Source: Klebsormidium nitens
Taxonomy: Eukaryota > Streptophyta > Klebsormidiophyceae > Klebsormidiales > Klebsormidiaceae
Assembly (NCBI GenBank): GCA_000708835.1
Contig: DF237051.1
Location: 139,037 to 203,036, forward strand
Length of the DNA: 64,000 bases
Direction of reading: 5' to 3'
Positions within the stretch are counted from its first letter, which is position 1; every line of letters starts with the position of its first letter. The notes under the pieces were generated by a model that saw only the letters and a list, made by a program, of their open reading frames with translations, had not been told where the DNA came from and made no database searches. Shown here in pieces: positions 47,001-58,590 of the stretch. The position numbers were made by a program, and so were the translations under genes.

Positions 47001-50000
47001 CTGTCCATCTCCACCTGAAAATCGGCGACGCTCTCAGCGTCAGCAAGCGCAAGGACCAGGCTTGGAGCAAGCATAGTGAGCGCACTGGCAAACTTTGAAA
47101 AGAGAGTGGCAGAAGAGAGTTGCATGTATGGACGACCCTTTTCCGCCGCCCTGAGACTTCAGCAGCACTCAGTGTGCTTTCTCTGATTGACGCCCATTTT
47201 CAAGATGCACAGAGACTTGGGTGCCCCAAAACGAGGAATGTACACAGGGTGTTATCACTACCAGAGGTTTTGAATCCGTTTTCTATTACGGTCCTTTTCG
47301 AGCATTTGCCAAGGTGCGGGTCAAATAGGAGGCCGCACGCAAAGTGGGCGAGTATAAAACCCGACTGTCTTCCCCGTACGAATTCAATAGCAATGTTGAA
47401 CTCGTTTTTAGTCTGTGCACTCCTGTGGATAAGACGCCGCAACCACTTACGGGGATGAGAACCTTCTCCTTAGTGTGTGTATACATGGCCACTTCTGCGT
47501 GGTCTTCCCCTCGGTGCTCTATGCGGGAGATGCGCAGATTGTTGATCACGTTCTGGATGGCATTGAAGTCGGCTGCGAAAAAACCCGCCGAGCTTCATCA
47601 GATACGCATGGGAGAGCTTATAGAAGCGTCCTTCCGGATGCATGCGCAGGGTGTTGAATACGTTCGTAAGGTGTTTGCTTGGAATGCACAGCGCTTCACT
47701 GTGTACGTATTGGCCGCATTTGTTCGAACGTGTTGATTCTCCGACTGACAAGTCGCAATTGGTCGTCCCCTCGGCAATGGATTGCGCTGCCCCTCCTTCC
47801 TTCAAAGCTTGGTGTGAAAGGATCAGTACTCCACTTTCAGCGCCAGCCAGATCCTTGGAGATTGTTGCCAAATCGAACGAGAAAGAAGCGGATGAAGTGA
47901 GTGCTCTGAGATGCTCACACCCAGGCGTGGCGGTGAGAGCGAGGATGCGGTACCGCGCCCTTATGCTCTCCATCTGCGGACGACAAAGTGACGCTAAAAT
48001 AAGAAATTGGCCAATACTGTAAACCCTTGCAGAAATGCCTCGTACGCTTGTTCTCGATTACTCAACCACGCGACTTCACCACAGTGCTGAGCGGTTGTGC
48101 AACCAGCTTTCAAAAGCGGTTATCAGTGAAGCTCTTGAATCCTCTGCTAGCCCCTCGGCAGTCCTGATCCTGAGACACGGAGTCTGTTAAGGCAGGAGAA
48201 GTATGCCGTCAATCGGTAGGAAGCAGCAATCACGATACTTGCGCAGATACTTGTTGTCAGACAAAGGTTAAGCTTCAAAGCGATTGCTACTTAGAAAGGC
48301 CTCACCTCTCGGATGATGTTGCAGTAGGAGTGGTTTCCGGTGGCTCTGTGCGCTTCGTCGATGACTATCAGAACGACGGACTCGCGAGGACAAATGCCTG
48401 CAGTCAGAGAAGAGATTTGTTGGCGTTCTAAAGAGAGTCTGAGAATCAAGAGAAACTGTCATAGAACGAGACTGGCATAGCACTGGCGTGGTGGCCAAGC
48501 GACAGAGTGTTCATCGTTGCTGTGGTTGATGAGAGCAGAATATGCATCGTCTCAGGTCTAATGCTTCTTAATGTGAGGGTTCATCACGAGTATTTGGACG
48601 ACGGATGCATTCTCGGCCTTGTTGCACGCACAGGGATACTCGTTAGCTTCGGAAGCTGCGAATTCATTCACACCTCAAAGAAATCCTGCAAACTGCTTAG
48701 GGTCGAGATGAGTCGTCGACCAGTTGTTCACCCCTCTTCGACGGAGCACTCAGCACCCAATTGAAGTCCAACCCTTACTTTCTAAGTCGGGAATGTTGAC
48801 CAGTTGCAAATCCCCACTTCAGGGCCAGGTAATCGGAACACAGACTGATTCAAAACCCTGGAAACGGCAACAAGTTGCGGACAAGAAAGAGTTCGTGGCC
48901 AGACGATGCTCGCCTGTGTACAGGTCTTGCTCCAGGGTTTGCGGCGTGAGGAAGAAGACGCGCTTCTCCTGCCACAGGCCTTTCCGAACTGTCGGTGCAA
49001 CTGCTCCGGTCATCTCCGAAGTGCTCTCCTGCAAGAGGTCAGCCCAACGGTGTGAACAACGTTATCACGCTTCAACGCTTCCAAAGACGAGGTTGAAAAC
49101 GGTAGTTGCGCTTCTTGCTTGCGGGGAAACTGGTGAATTCACGTTCCCATTTCAGAAGCCAAGGTTGGAAGTTTGGACTCCCTGCCTGAGATTGCTTGTT
49201 CAGGGCGCATTTGTTGGCTGCGAGCTGGGATACTACGTTTCCGCAAGCTTTGACCTTGCCATTTGGTGAAAGAGCCAACTGGACACGGTTCGCCGATTGT
49301 GAATGTTACTTGTGACTTGCAAGTAGACACGGATGTACGCGCCGTGATTGACAGCTTCTCTCTTTCGTACCGTTTCAGGCTGAGGTTCTGAAAAGAAGCC
49401 GCAGCAAATACGGCAGTTACAGGTTATACATCGGATTGTACAGCTGCCGCAGGTTGTAACTGCAGATCCTTGCACTAAACATCACGTGGCAGCTCGTTGG
49501 AACCGCGGCTGAGCTCACCTGCGGGATGCCCATGATCCCATAGCAAGCTTCGACTTGCTGATTGACCAGGGGCTTCGACGGCGCCAAGAACACGACCTTG
49601 CCTGCAACAAATTACAACAGGATCAGCTTCTTGAAGATGGGAACGGGAAAAGAGGAGCGGTCGTGGCAAACCTGGCCTGCGCGCCGCTACTTGCCTGGCT
49701 GACAACCGTGCTCTAAAGGCTATATAACACGACACTGCCAACAGTACATGAACAGCAATGCTCATGCTGTTGTCTGCTTCTTGTGTGCAATGCTTAGCAG
49801 GTAATGTTCCCTCAGGCCAGGTTGACGCTTTCCAAATCTTTGACGCAGGCACGCACCAATGAGTGGAGGCAAGGCCATGCACATCTGAACCACTTCGCAC
49901 ACTTACTGCCACTGCTGCTTCAGTCCGTACGCTCTCGTGGAGCGTGCAAGCTCCTGTTCGTACCTTGAGATGAGTCCCCCTTCCCCTTCAAGTACCGTGA

Positions 50001-51669
50001 CGAAAGTGTTCACGATCAGGCCAGATGGACATGTTTGGCTTGAGGAGCTCGAGTCCGACCTTACCCTCTGGGAACCAGCGGAAGTAGTTGTACATGAGCA
50101 CGGCTGCAATGAAGGTCTTCCCCAGCCCTGTGGGTAGCGACACCAGCACGTTCTCGTACAGGGCGCGCGCCACGACCTGGTACTGGTACTCGCGCCGAGA
50201 CACATTGCCTGCACGTGGTTAGTGAATCGGGTTAGTTTAACCAGAGTCCAGTGACAACGTGGTCATGTGTGGCCTTCACAAGCTAGCAACAGTAAGTATG
50301 CTCCAAGTTCGGGTTGGTTTGACAAGGGTCACCTTTTCCCTTTTGAAGATCTGCGACCAGTGCCCTCTTCGGCGCAGACCGTGGGGCGGCATGGAAAAGG
50401 GCAGGTTCAGCTAGGAACTAGCCCCGATAAAAACGACCAAAAGTGTGCTGAGAAAGAGTGTGCTTAACTCATGGTGTTGTATTGGCTACCAGAAGGGACA
50501 CAAGCAGATTTCAAAAGTAGATTGCTGCATCATTCTTCTCTTGCTCGGGTGCTCCTCTACGGAGATGCTCGCCGCTTTTGCAACGAACCGACATACTTTC
50601 TGCGTCGTTTGCCCGTTTTTCAATTCCCGGACTGTAAGATCCTGATCTACAACATGTGGGAGTGTTGACAAAAACAACATACTCAAGAAAATTGCAACTC
50701 TAAAACAAATTTACCAGGATAGATCCAGGTGGTGGCCGCCTCTGGATCGATTGGCACCGCTTCCGGCGCGGCCTCCTCCTCTCTCCGTGCATTCTCTTCC
50801 TCAGCAAGCGCGCGCGCGTCTCCGAACGGCCGCTGCGCTGGGCCGCTTTCAAAGAATGATGTCAGCGGCCTCTGCACCGCGTTGACTGGCACCCTGATTG
50901 TGCGCAGTTGGGAAGCGTTGGGGGCATCGTGGCCCCAGAGAGCAGTCTGAAGGTTAGCCTGAGGAGGTAGCTCGCCTTGGTGGATCCGGTCGATCTCTTC
51001 CACGGCGGCGGACCAGTCGTAGTCCTGCAAGTGTGCCAGTTTTCGTTAGAGTTTCCAGGCTGCGGAGTGTGCTCACTTGCTGAAAGCTATTGATCGCCCC
51101 ATGATCGTGTGAGTTTTAAGGTAGAACCTAGGATCTCCAACTCTGAAAAAAACTGCCAGTACTTTGGATGATGCGGATAAGTGCCTCGGCATACAGGCAC
51201 TAGAGCAGCCCTTTCCTCCTCTAATAAGTAGACAATGGAAAAGGAGTGTTTGTTGTCTTTCTGATGAGAATGCCAATTTCAAGTGGTGAGAAAGCCAATT
51301 GTTGAATGCACATGTGGCAATGAGTTTGCATTCGTTCTCAAACCTATGGGATACCACAGACAGAGCAGAGTCCGGATGGGTCAACTTTAGGATTTCAAAG
51401 AAGCGTCAGGGAAGTGGCATCATCAAAGGCTTTCTGAGAACACGTGAAACAAGTGGTTACGCAGCCCTCAACAATGCATCATGTAAAAGTGGCCACTTCA
51501 ACAAAGTCTCAAAAAACCACTCGCGTGCGTCACTCTTATTTTGACTCCTCAAGAAGTCAAATTGAACCCATGATTGCGTCACAATATGGAGAGGCTATGC
51601 TGCGCAACTTACGTCATCGTCGTCTGCATTCACAGAAGCTGCTTCAAATTCCATCTGTGTTGCTCTCAT
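35071..51669 (-). CDS. FANCM: FANCM-type DEAH helicase, 19 exons, about 2,763 residues
   Basis: Exons: 51669-51613, 51024-50715, 50208-50065, 49601-49519, 49028-48914, 48397-48306, 47973-47919, 47572-47460, 47014-46901, 46392-46196, 45696-45505, 45101-45031, 44802-44753, 44396-44231, 43875-43751, 43397-39134, 38603-37526, 36647-36486, 35974-35071; every junction keeps frame. FANCM remodels branched DNA, and in plants restrains meiotic crossovers. Helicase motifs: REYQYQ, PTGLGKT (I), VIDEAHRA (II), LTATPGS (III), [17 protein letters not shown] (V), [13 protein letters not shown] (VI). The plant C-terminal landmarks [16 protein letters not shown] and [14 protein letters not shown] follow. No ERCC4/HhH nuclease-like end is present, as in plants. 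The length is about twice that of angiosperm FANCM because exon 16 alone has ~1,421 codons of low-complexity sequence with basic NLS-like (KKRKLL) and many SP/TP motifs. Intron 14 appears U12-type, intron 5 GC-AG. Start: first in-frame ATG after a TAG; 51654 is the alternative. Confidence 0.93.
39225..39700 (-). repeat. FANCM: Tandem 108-111 bp coding repeats in FANCM exon 16
   Basis: The + strand string GGGCGACCA recurs at 39294, 39405, 39513 and 39621 (steps 111, 108, 108), so the frame is preserved. Each unit encodes 36-37 residues of the form [19 protein letters not shown] followed by [10 protein letters not shown] and DSG. The units are an extension of a more scattered series of PESP/PETP motifs upstream in the same exon. 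Confidence 0.88.
43876..44230 (-). other. FANCM: FANCM intron 14: minor-class (U12) AT-AC intron
   Basis: In the gene's sense the intron starts ATATCCTCC and ends AC. A TCCTTGAC branch-site match lies with its branch A 13 bases before the 3' end. These are the three U12 hallmarks (ATATCCTT donor, TCCTTAAC branch, AC acceptor 10-16 bases away). Joining gives [14 protein letters not shown], which matches the FANCM family after motif VI. No GT-AG pair gives an open product: the frame before the acceptor has a TGA. Confidence 0.85.
46040..46080 (-). repeat. FANCM: Decayed copy of the 3' edge of FANCM exon 10
   Basis: The + strand sequence GCCTCACGGGTTATCCTCC, CTTGCCCTCCAT and ACTTG repeats the end of exon 10 with its donor (46189-46231: GCCTCACGGGTTGTCTTCT, CTTGCCCTCCAT, ACTTG). 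It lies about 150 bases into the following intron. Confidence 0.8.
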
Positions 51670-53328
51670 GTGACCAACATTTGGACCCTAAAGGCATCCC
51701 GCATTGGGCCCGCATTGAAACCCTAAACAAATTCTTAATGTTGAACACGCACTTGCCACTGCTCTCTGGTGTGGCTCTGATAAGCTTGCGCTGAACACCT
51801 GTCCCTGCATAAGCCTGGAGTCCATGCAACGATTGGTGTGAAGCAAATAGGCCTGCTTTGGCCCTATCGATCCTTCCTCAAAAAGCCAAGATGTTGTTGG
51901 TTTTGACCTTGAGACAACTCCTAGCCACCCCATTGGCAAAGCATTTGACCAACAGCCTCAGCAGTGAGCCGAGGACGCGCCCACAATCGTTCCCCCTTTG
52001 CCGGCTGTCTTGCTTCGTGAATCGTACCCGTCGTACTCATTTCAAATTTGAATGCGTCACTAGCCGGTGTCGTATACGGCGTCGTATCGAAACTGAGACC
52101 GGAACGCTCCTAGCGATACTAGGACCTATCCTATAGATCAGTTCCGGTCTGTAGTCGGCCGAGTCTTGCTGTAGCGCTCCTTCGACGACGTAAAATCTGA
52201 ACAAGCAATCAGGGTTTGAATTTTGCTTGGAGAACACGTTGTATAGGTACTTCAATGCAGGCATGCAAGAGGCGAGAGGCACGGCTGGAGAAATGGCAAT
52301 TGGAGCCGCATGCGGCATGGGGATGTTGCAATGGCCCGCCGGATCTTATAGGCTGAAAATCATGCATGGAGTCACTACTAAGGGTCGGTGCGGCAAAGGG
52401 TCGCGGAGCGTTATACCGGTATTTGTCGCGTTTCAATGGTACTGTTAAAGGCGTGATTTGACAAGAGATATTGAAGAAGGGCATGCACCATTGTGTCTAA
52501 TTAGGACAACTAAGAACAACCCGGCGTCGCCAGAATGTATAACATCATATTGCTGCATGAGTCATAAAATTTGAGCCTTCGTGGGTTTTGAGTGATGACT
52601 TCGATCACTGGGATGCGCGTGCGGCATGTGATCATCCACTGCCAAAATCATATACAAGCTTACAATCGAGTAGTTTCGATCATACAGCGCTGTGGAACAC
52701 AGGACTCACACTGATTAGATCATGCTGCATTTCTGTTGTATGTCACGGAGATACTTAACCCATCGTGCAAACATGTCGGACGAAAGCATACTCCGATCAA
52801 TCATAGCTGATCACAACTGATCTGCCTAATTAGCCTCCTTGTATTGCTCATATGGCACACCGGATCTGACCATCTTCAAACAAAAGCATTAACCGCACGC
52901 AATTTGATGCCGTTGTTGCTGCTATTACACACATGGCAATAAGGCACCCTGTTTGCGGCTTCAAGAAGTTTACATTACCATGAAACTTCACATAGCAAGC
53001 TGGAAAGCCGCCTAGACTCATAGAATGTTCTCTCAGGTGACTTCTTGTAGTCTCAAAGTATGATGGATGATGTCCTTGTAGAGATTGTAGCTAAATGTTT
53101 GTCAATCGGCATGGCAGAGTCCTTGAGGTTACTGTCGTTACTGTCATAAATCCTCGAAAACTTTGCACACAAGATCGTGAGGAAAGCTTGGGTGACCAGA
53201 TAAGAACAACGGCCTCAGCCGCTCAAACAAAGTTTCTCCCTCAGGTCACGTCATCTACCAAAACACGGGCGCTCAAGAAACACACCATAATACAATTCGC
53301 AATCCAGTCTAGCTTAAACTGCTTACGC
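51670..53328. other. Intergenic between FANCM 5' end and the C2-LysM gene 3' end
   Basis: No gene is supported. It probably holds the FANCM promoter (proximal to 51670) and the 3' UTR of the C2-LysM gene (proximal to 53328). Sequence from 52450 to 53100 is AT-rich without coding signal. Confidence 0.45.
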
Positions 53329-56300
53329 TCATGGGATGTAGAACTTGTCACCCGGGTAAATCCGGTCTGGATCCTGAGTGACTTCGATGTTGTGGTCGTA
53401 GAGCTCATCCACCGACAGTCGGAAGCACCCGGCAATCGAGCAGAGGGTGTCGCCCTCCTTGACCTCGTAGAACTTGGGCTTTCTTTTGCTGTTGGCGACC
53501 ACAAATGCGCCAGCCGCTATGGCGAGGGCGCCACCCAAAAGAGAGCCCAGCGGGCTGCCCTTCTTCTTGCTCTTTCGGGGCTTCGGCTTGGCCTCTGAAT
53601 AACGAGAGACCAGCAGGTAAGCAGACGGACGAGGACCGAGGAGATATAGGCTCTATGCACCGGTTTCATTGAAGCAGCCGGGTCTTTTAGTCCTTGAAGC
53701 ATTGTCCTTGACACAAGATGCAACACGTCAGAATGGCAATTCTATCGATCCACTCTGTTGACGCTTGGGTTTTACGAAACGAGCAAACACAAGAAGCGAC
53801 TAGTAAGGGAGTCTGCTTTCCGTTCAGGCCTCCCTCCTCTAACGGTAAACTTCCTTGAGATGGTCGTAGGCCTCAGACAAAAAGCCGTAAAGTTTAATTT
53901 TGTTACCCCGGCCAAAAAGTTGCGTCCTAGAGCGCATCTCGCAAGCGACCAGCTGACGGCGCTGCTAACGTCTTTCTTTCTCCTATTTCATAAAAAGACG
54001 TTCGGGGACTCGGCATTCAACCACGATGAACCCCCGATTAACTAAGGTCACTGCAGATACCACGTGCCACAAGGACCTACTGAATCAGACTCCTCGTATG
54101 GTCATACTCAAAAGGTTTTCGGAATGGAGACTCGCCAGATGGCGGTATTCTGAATGTAAAAAGTAGCGAAGGATGCTGCCTGTCAAGATTAGCTGCTTCA
54201 CGGCTGATGATTGTGCAGGTCCCAGCGTTAAAACTCGTCCAAGTTATTTCCAAACAATACAACGACCTGACGTTTGCGCTTGGCAGTGTAGATCACGGTC
54301 GCAGTGTGCAGGACTCGGAAGGTCAGTGCATGCAAAAGAAGCTTACCTAAAGAGCATCAATACAAGCCCGGGTAGGAACGGCCTTGGCACAGTCCAATCC
54401 CCGGCAGCAAAGGAGCCCTACTGCTTATTCTACATCATCGAGATTGGGAGAATTGATCGCATAGACAGGAAGCATATCAAAATACGACGAGAATTGGAAA
54501 CATGGAGAAATGCAAAAAGAAAAACAAACTCTGGTATCTCACCTTCCTTTACGCCGTTTGCTTGCTCCAGATGAGGGGGCGGTGGCGGAGCTGTGTAGGT
54601 CGTGGTGGTTTCAGGAACAATCACCTCCTGCTTCACAACGGCGGGCTCGGCAAACACCTCCTCCTTAACGATAACCTCCTGTTGGAACAGAGAAGCAGAC
54701 ATTGTCAGGGAATCCTCGATTTCCCTCTGATCGCTGAATTTAACCAGCGAATTATTTTTGGAATGCATAGAAGCAGAAAACGGCAGCGTTCCCACTCTTT
54801 TCAACGTTCTCATTGTTTTCGAGCCTGACGCTTCAAAATCTGGGAAATCGTACTTCAATGCGCTTGAGTGTGATCTGCAACAAGAAGTTGGTTTGCCCTG
54901 CAGATACAATCAACTTCCTGATAAGCTTCGTCAAAGTCAACCGAATATTGAGCAACCAACTCTACGACCAACGCTCGTTCTTAAAGCTGCTGGGCACCAA
55001 GTTACAACAAGGAAATCGGAAAGCTGGATGAACGTGGCACTACATCACCATTTTCCATTATATGGTTTGGGCCGTTTTAATTTCAAGTCGACCTGAGAAG
55101 CTCGGACAACCGTCCAGTATACCCGCCAGGACTGAGAAGTGAGGGCTCATCAGAAGACCAACCTCACAAATATGGCAACACAAGCCACTGGTTCAGCCAA
55201 AACCGACTGAGACGAACGACCCGAATGCCTGAGGTGCAGACACTAGATAGAGACGCCGTGAGTACATATCACAATTTGCTTTAAGCCCACAGTTTACGAA
55301 CGGCTACAAGAACCATAGGGTCATAGATACCACCTTCGGGGGGTCCCTCGTGGCAATCTGCGTCAACTTCTCCGCGCCGCTCGGGTCGTTGTTTTCGATC
55401 TTCTGAATCGCCTCCTTGACACTCGGGCTCACAGTCAACGAGGGGCCGGTGGTGCCCCCTACAACAGCGCCATTCCCGTTTGCAATCGAGTCCGGAACTG
55501 AGGAGATGGACGACGCGGGGGAGCGCGCGTCCGAGGAAGTTATGGACGGGCTGGGAGACCGCACGGAGTCCTTGGGCGCAATGAAGCGCAGCACGAGGCA
55601 CACCTCGCCCGCCTCGGCCCCAGCGGCGTCCTGGACCTTGTACCTAGAGAAAAGAAACAAATATTGACACATTGATTGAACACCAATTTCAATAGGAACG
55701 ACAGACTGCAGAACACAGCACAATTCCACAGCCGCGCTACAATGCATTGGGCCCGTTGGATCTGGCCTGGCATGACACGCGGCCTACATTGCCCCATGTA
55801 GTCCAGTCAACCGCAGAAAAGCTTAAGAATCAGGGTATGACAAGATTAACCACTACGAAAATCCCTCACCGAATCATAGGTAAACCTCATCAAATCCGAC
55901 CACCGAGATAAGCTGGGGGAACCAGCATCACGAGCTGGTGTTTGAAGCGACAGGCACAAAGCTTGAAGACATGAAAGTAATGGTTCTTCCATCCAACTGC
56001 ATGCCGACGCATGTCCTACCAGCAAACACCACAATCAGCTAACGCACTCGGCAACTACACTCCGACAACACTGAAGAAGGTGCAGTAGCCGGCTGGCGAT
56101 GCTAACCAATGCACCGTGGTGCCCGCCGCGATGATGTCAGCGATCTGGATTGTGGTGGAGCCGATGTCCTGCTTGCTGGCGTCATCACCAATGGCAACCT
56201 GAGAGACGAGACAGTAAAGGCCTCAGCAAAAGTGAATAAATTAGTGCACAGAATATCTTTGCAAGTTCGTTTTCAACTGGAGACAAAGCAGACAAAACAG

Positions 56301-57895
56301 TGTTCTATCTCAGGTGAGGCGAAGGCGTTGCTTGTCAAATCTTCTAAAAGCTAAGTCGGACCCAGTTTACTGTGACCAAAATCCAGCTGGAACCATAATC
56401 CCGATTCGAGTCCAAGGCTCTGCCATCGTATTTGTCGTTCTTTTTGCGCGTGTGAGTGGCACCATCAAGCAAGGCGTTAGGATCTGAGCCCGTCTACCTT
56501 GCCCCACGCAAACTTGGAGCCTGTCAATGCAAACCGCGGTGCCACTGAACAGTGCCGCTTACACTGTGGCCCTACTCTTTCTTATGCCCCCACTCACTTC
56601 CTGGCACCCGAAATTCTACCCGTTAAACTTCCCAGAGGTTGAGAAGTGACCAAACCGAACAAATGTACGGAAGGCGTCAAAAAGCTACCCTGCCATGCTA
56701 CTATTGCGTTGCGCATCTTCAACTGCAACAATCCACAGGCTACAAAAGAACGCACCACTCACCACCAAATTTGGCTTTGTGACAGGGACTGGGAGCTTGA
56801 AATCCTTGACCCATTTGGGAGCCAGAGTCCCCTTGAGTGCGTCAGTCCGCACCTGCAGGTAATTGTCAGCCATGTTAATGTACAAAGTTCTCAATCGGTT
56901 TGTGCTCCATTCCCTAGCAAGATGCTAAATTGCAAGAGCATACTCCCTGTCGTCATGTTTGTTGGGCCTAATCGAAATGGGTCAATGGTAATCTCTCCTG
57001 CAGCCAGCACAAGAATGAACGCGACATATTCTTCTTCTGGGTAATTGGCCGTGCGCGACCTCCTTTGCTCGGTGTCTTGCTAGTGCCTCAACATTTCTCA
57101 AAATATGCTCCAGGTGCAAAGTTCGCACATTTGCCTAGGGTTATGGGAGAAGGCATATTGCCATGTTAGTGTTCTCTGACTCCAGTTTGCCCACTATGAT
57201 GAGCGAATTACCCGCAGCTCGTAGGATTTGAAGTTGCTGCTGAGCATTTCTTACAGCCAACTCAACAATCAAATCCGTAAGCTCCTTGAAAATGCAGCCT
57301 CCTTTTTCAATGAAACTCGCAATGCATGTCAACCATTTGCAAGTTTCAAAAAGGAGCTTCTTTTGCAAACGGATTTGCAAATTCCATTAATCAAACACAT
57401 GCAAACTCCAGCCAGACCCTCAGCTGAAAAGTTTCAGGGTCCCAAAATAAGCTGACCCTTTGTCCTAAGTTTCGTTCCGTGCAGCAAGTTTCGAAACAAC
57501 GCTCTAGATTTGGTCCCAGTCTTTGCCTTTCAGACTTTATAAAACATGCCATAACCCGAGCTAAGTTTCGCACTACTTGAGCCTCTTACCAGCACGGCCA
57601 GAAATCTTCTCAACACCACAAATCTCCAGGACAGGACTAGGTACTCAAACTCAAAAACACACTCACTTACTTCCAAACCTTAACATAACCAGCTGCCCTG
57701 CCTTGACAACGCAACCCTGTAAACAGACGCATGAGCAACTACCTAAAGATATGAAATTTCAATGAAAGCAGCCCTCACCTCCTGCGTGCCCAAAGTCAGG
57801 CGCACGTACGGGTCAGCAGAAGCAGCGCCCCCTGCCGCCTTCAACCCCTTCCCCTCAACAACCGACACCTGCAGATTCCCTGCCTTGGTAGCCAT
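53329..57895 (-). CDS. C2 domain / membrane segment / LysM protein, six exons
   Basis: Exons 57895-57779, 56852-56763, 56198-56107, 55643-55334, 54678-54543 and 53594-53329 join in phase (336 residues). Residues 1-125 form a C2 domain (GNLQVSVVEGKGLK, ADPYVRLTLG, APKWVKDFKLPV, IGDDASKQDIGSTTIQIADI, CLVLRFIAP): a membrane/phospholipid-binding fold, though few Ca-binding aspartates are evident. A Ser-rich linker and a helical segment (VKEAIQKIENNDPSG) follow, then a Pro-rich stretch (YTAPPPPPHLE), a Lys-rich cluster (KPRKSKKKG) and a hydrophobic segment (LLGGALAIAAGAFVVAN). The C-terminus is one LysM (FYEVKEGDTLCSIAG to RIYPGDKFYIP). LysMs usually bind N-acetylglucosamine polymers, but there is no signal peptide. 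The gene is head-to-head with the UBP1-like gene. The domain calls are firm; the role is unknown. Confidence 0.88.
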
Positions 57896-58590
57896 TGACA
57901 GGCTCTTTAGAGCTCACCTATCCTTCCCGCAACACACTGCGTTGATCAAATAACCTCTACCAATTGAGCACTTAATCTACCACTTCGCTATCTTGGAACT
58001 GAAATCCTCCGGTCAAATTGCATAGAAGCAATCTTCAAAACGAGCAGTCAGCTGCGCAAAGGATAAGAGCGCCTTTCACTGTGAACGTTTTCACAGCGAC
58101 ATCTCCGCTTCCACCTTGAGCCTGTCTGCCTCTTCCTTCTGTCCCCTGAATCTCAGATCTCTCCTTCCGGAAGTTTTCTCTCGGGCCAGAATGCAGCAAA
58201 TTCAACCGCCGTCTCTAGATTCGACGGGTGTGCTAACCGAGAATTTGTCGTGTTTCGACCATTGCTATGTTGAGGCAGAGGATGCCACCCCGTGGAATAC
58301 TCAGCTTTGCGCCCCACCTCCTCAGCGGGTTTCAACCTGCAATCTGTACAACCCGGAGATTCGAACATTTCGAATCGAAGCAAAGAGGTGGTGCAGTTCT
58401 GGAATCAGCAAGAAGCTAGAATTGGAGGCTGTTCAGCCAGCTGAAACCATTGCTGAACCAGAAAAGTGATCCAAGTTCAAAGGCGGAAAGGAGGAGGAAC
58501 CAAGCAGAAATTGGAGGAGTAGATAGCTGGAGCGCTGCTTGAACAAATCTGTACTCATCAGCTTGTCGGGTGGAGAGATCTATCCCGATC
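57896..58590. promoter_or_regulatory. Divergent promoter region of the C2-LysM and UBP1-like genes
   Basis: Only 695 bases separate the two start codons, which point away from each other, so the region must hold both 5' UTRs and promoters. An open frame at 58116-58469 (+) has no similarity I recognise and is probably 5' UTR or non-coding. No TATA element is convincing. Confidence 0.55.

Noticed and set aside
57262-57382. Imperfect inverted repeat in intron 1 of the C2-LysM gene (AAATCCGT ... ACGGATTT with AAGCTCCTT/AAGGAGCTT)
   Set aside because: Arms are interrupted and the loop is long; no target duplication visible, so not called as an element.
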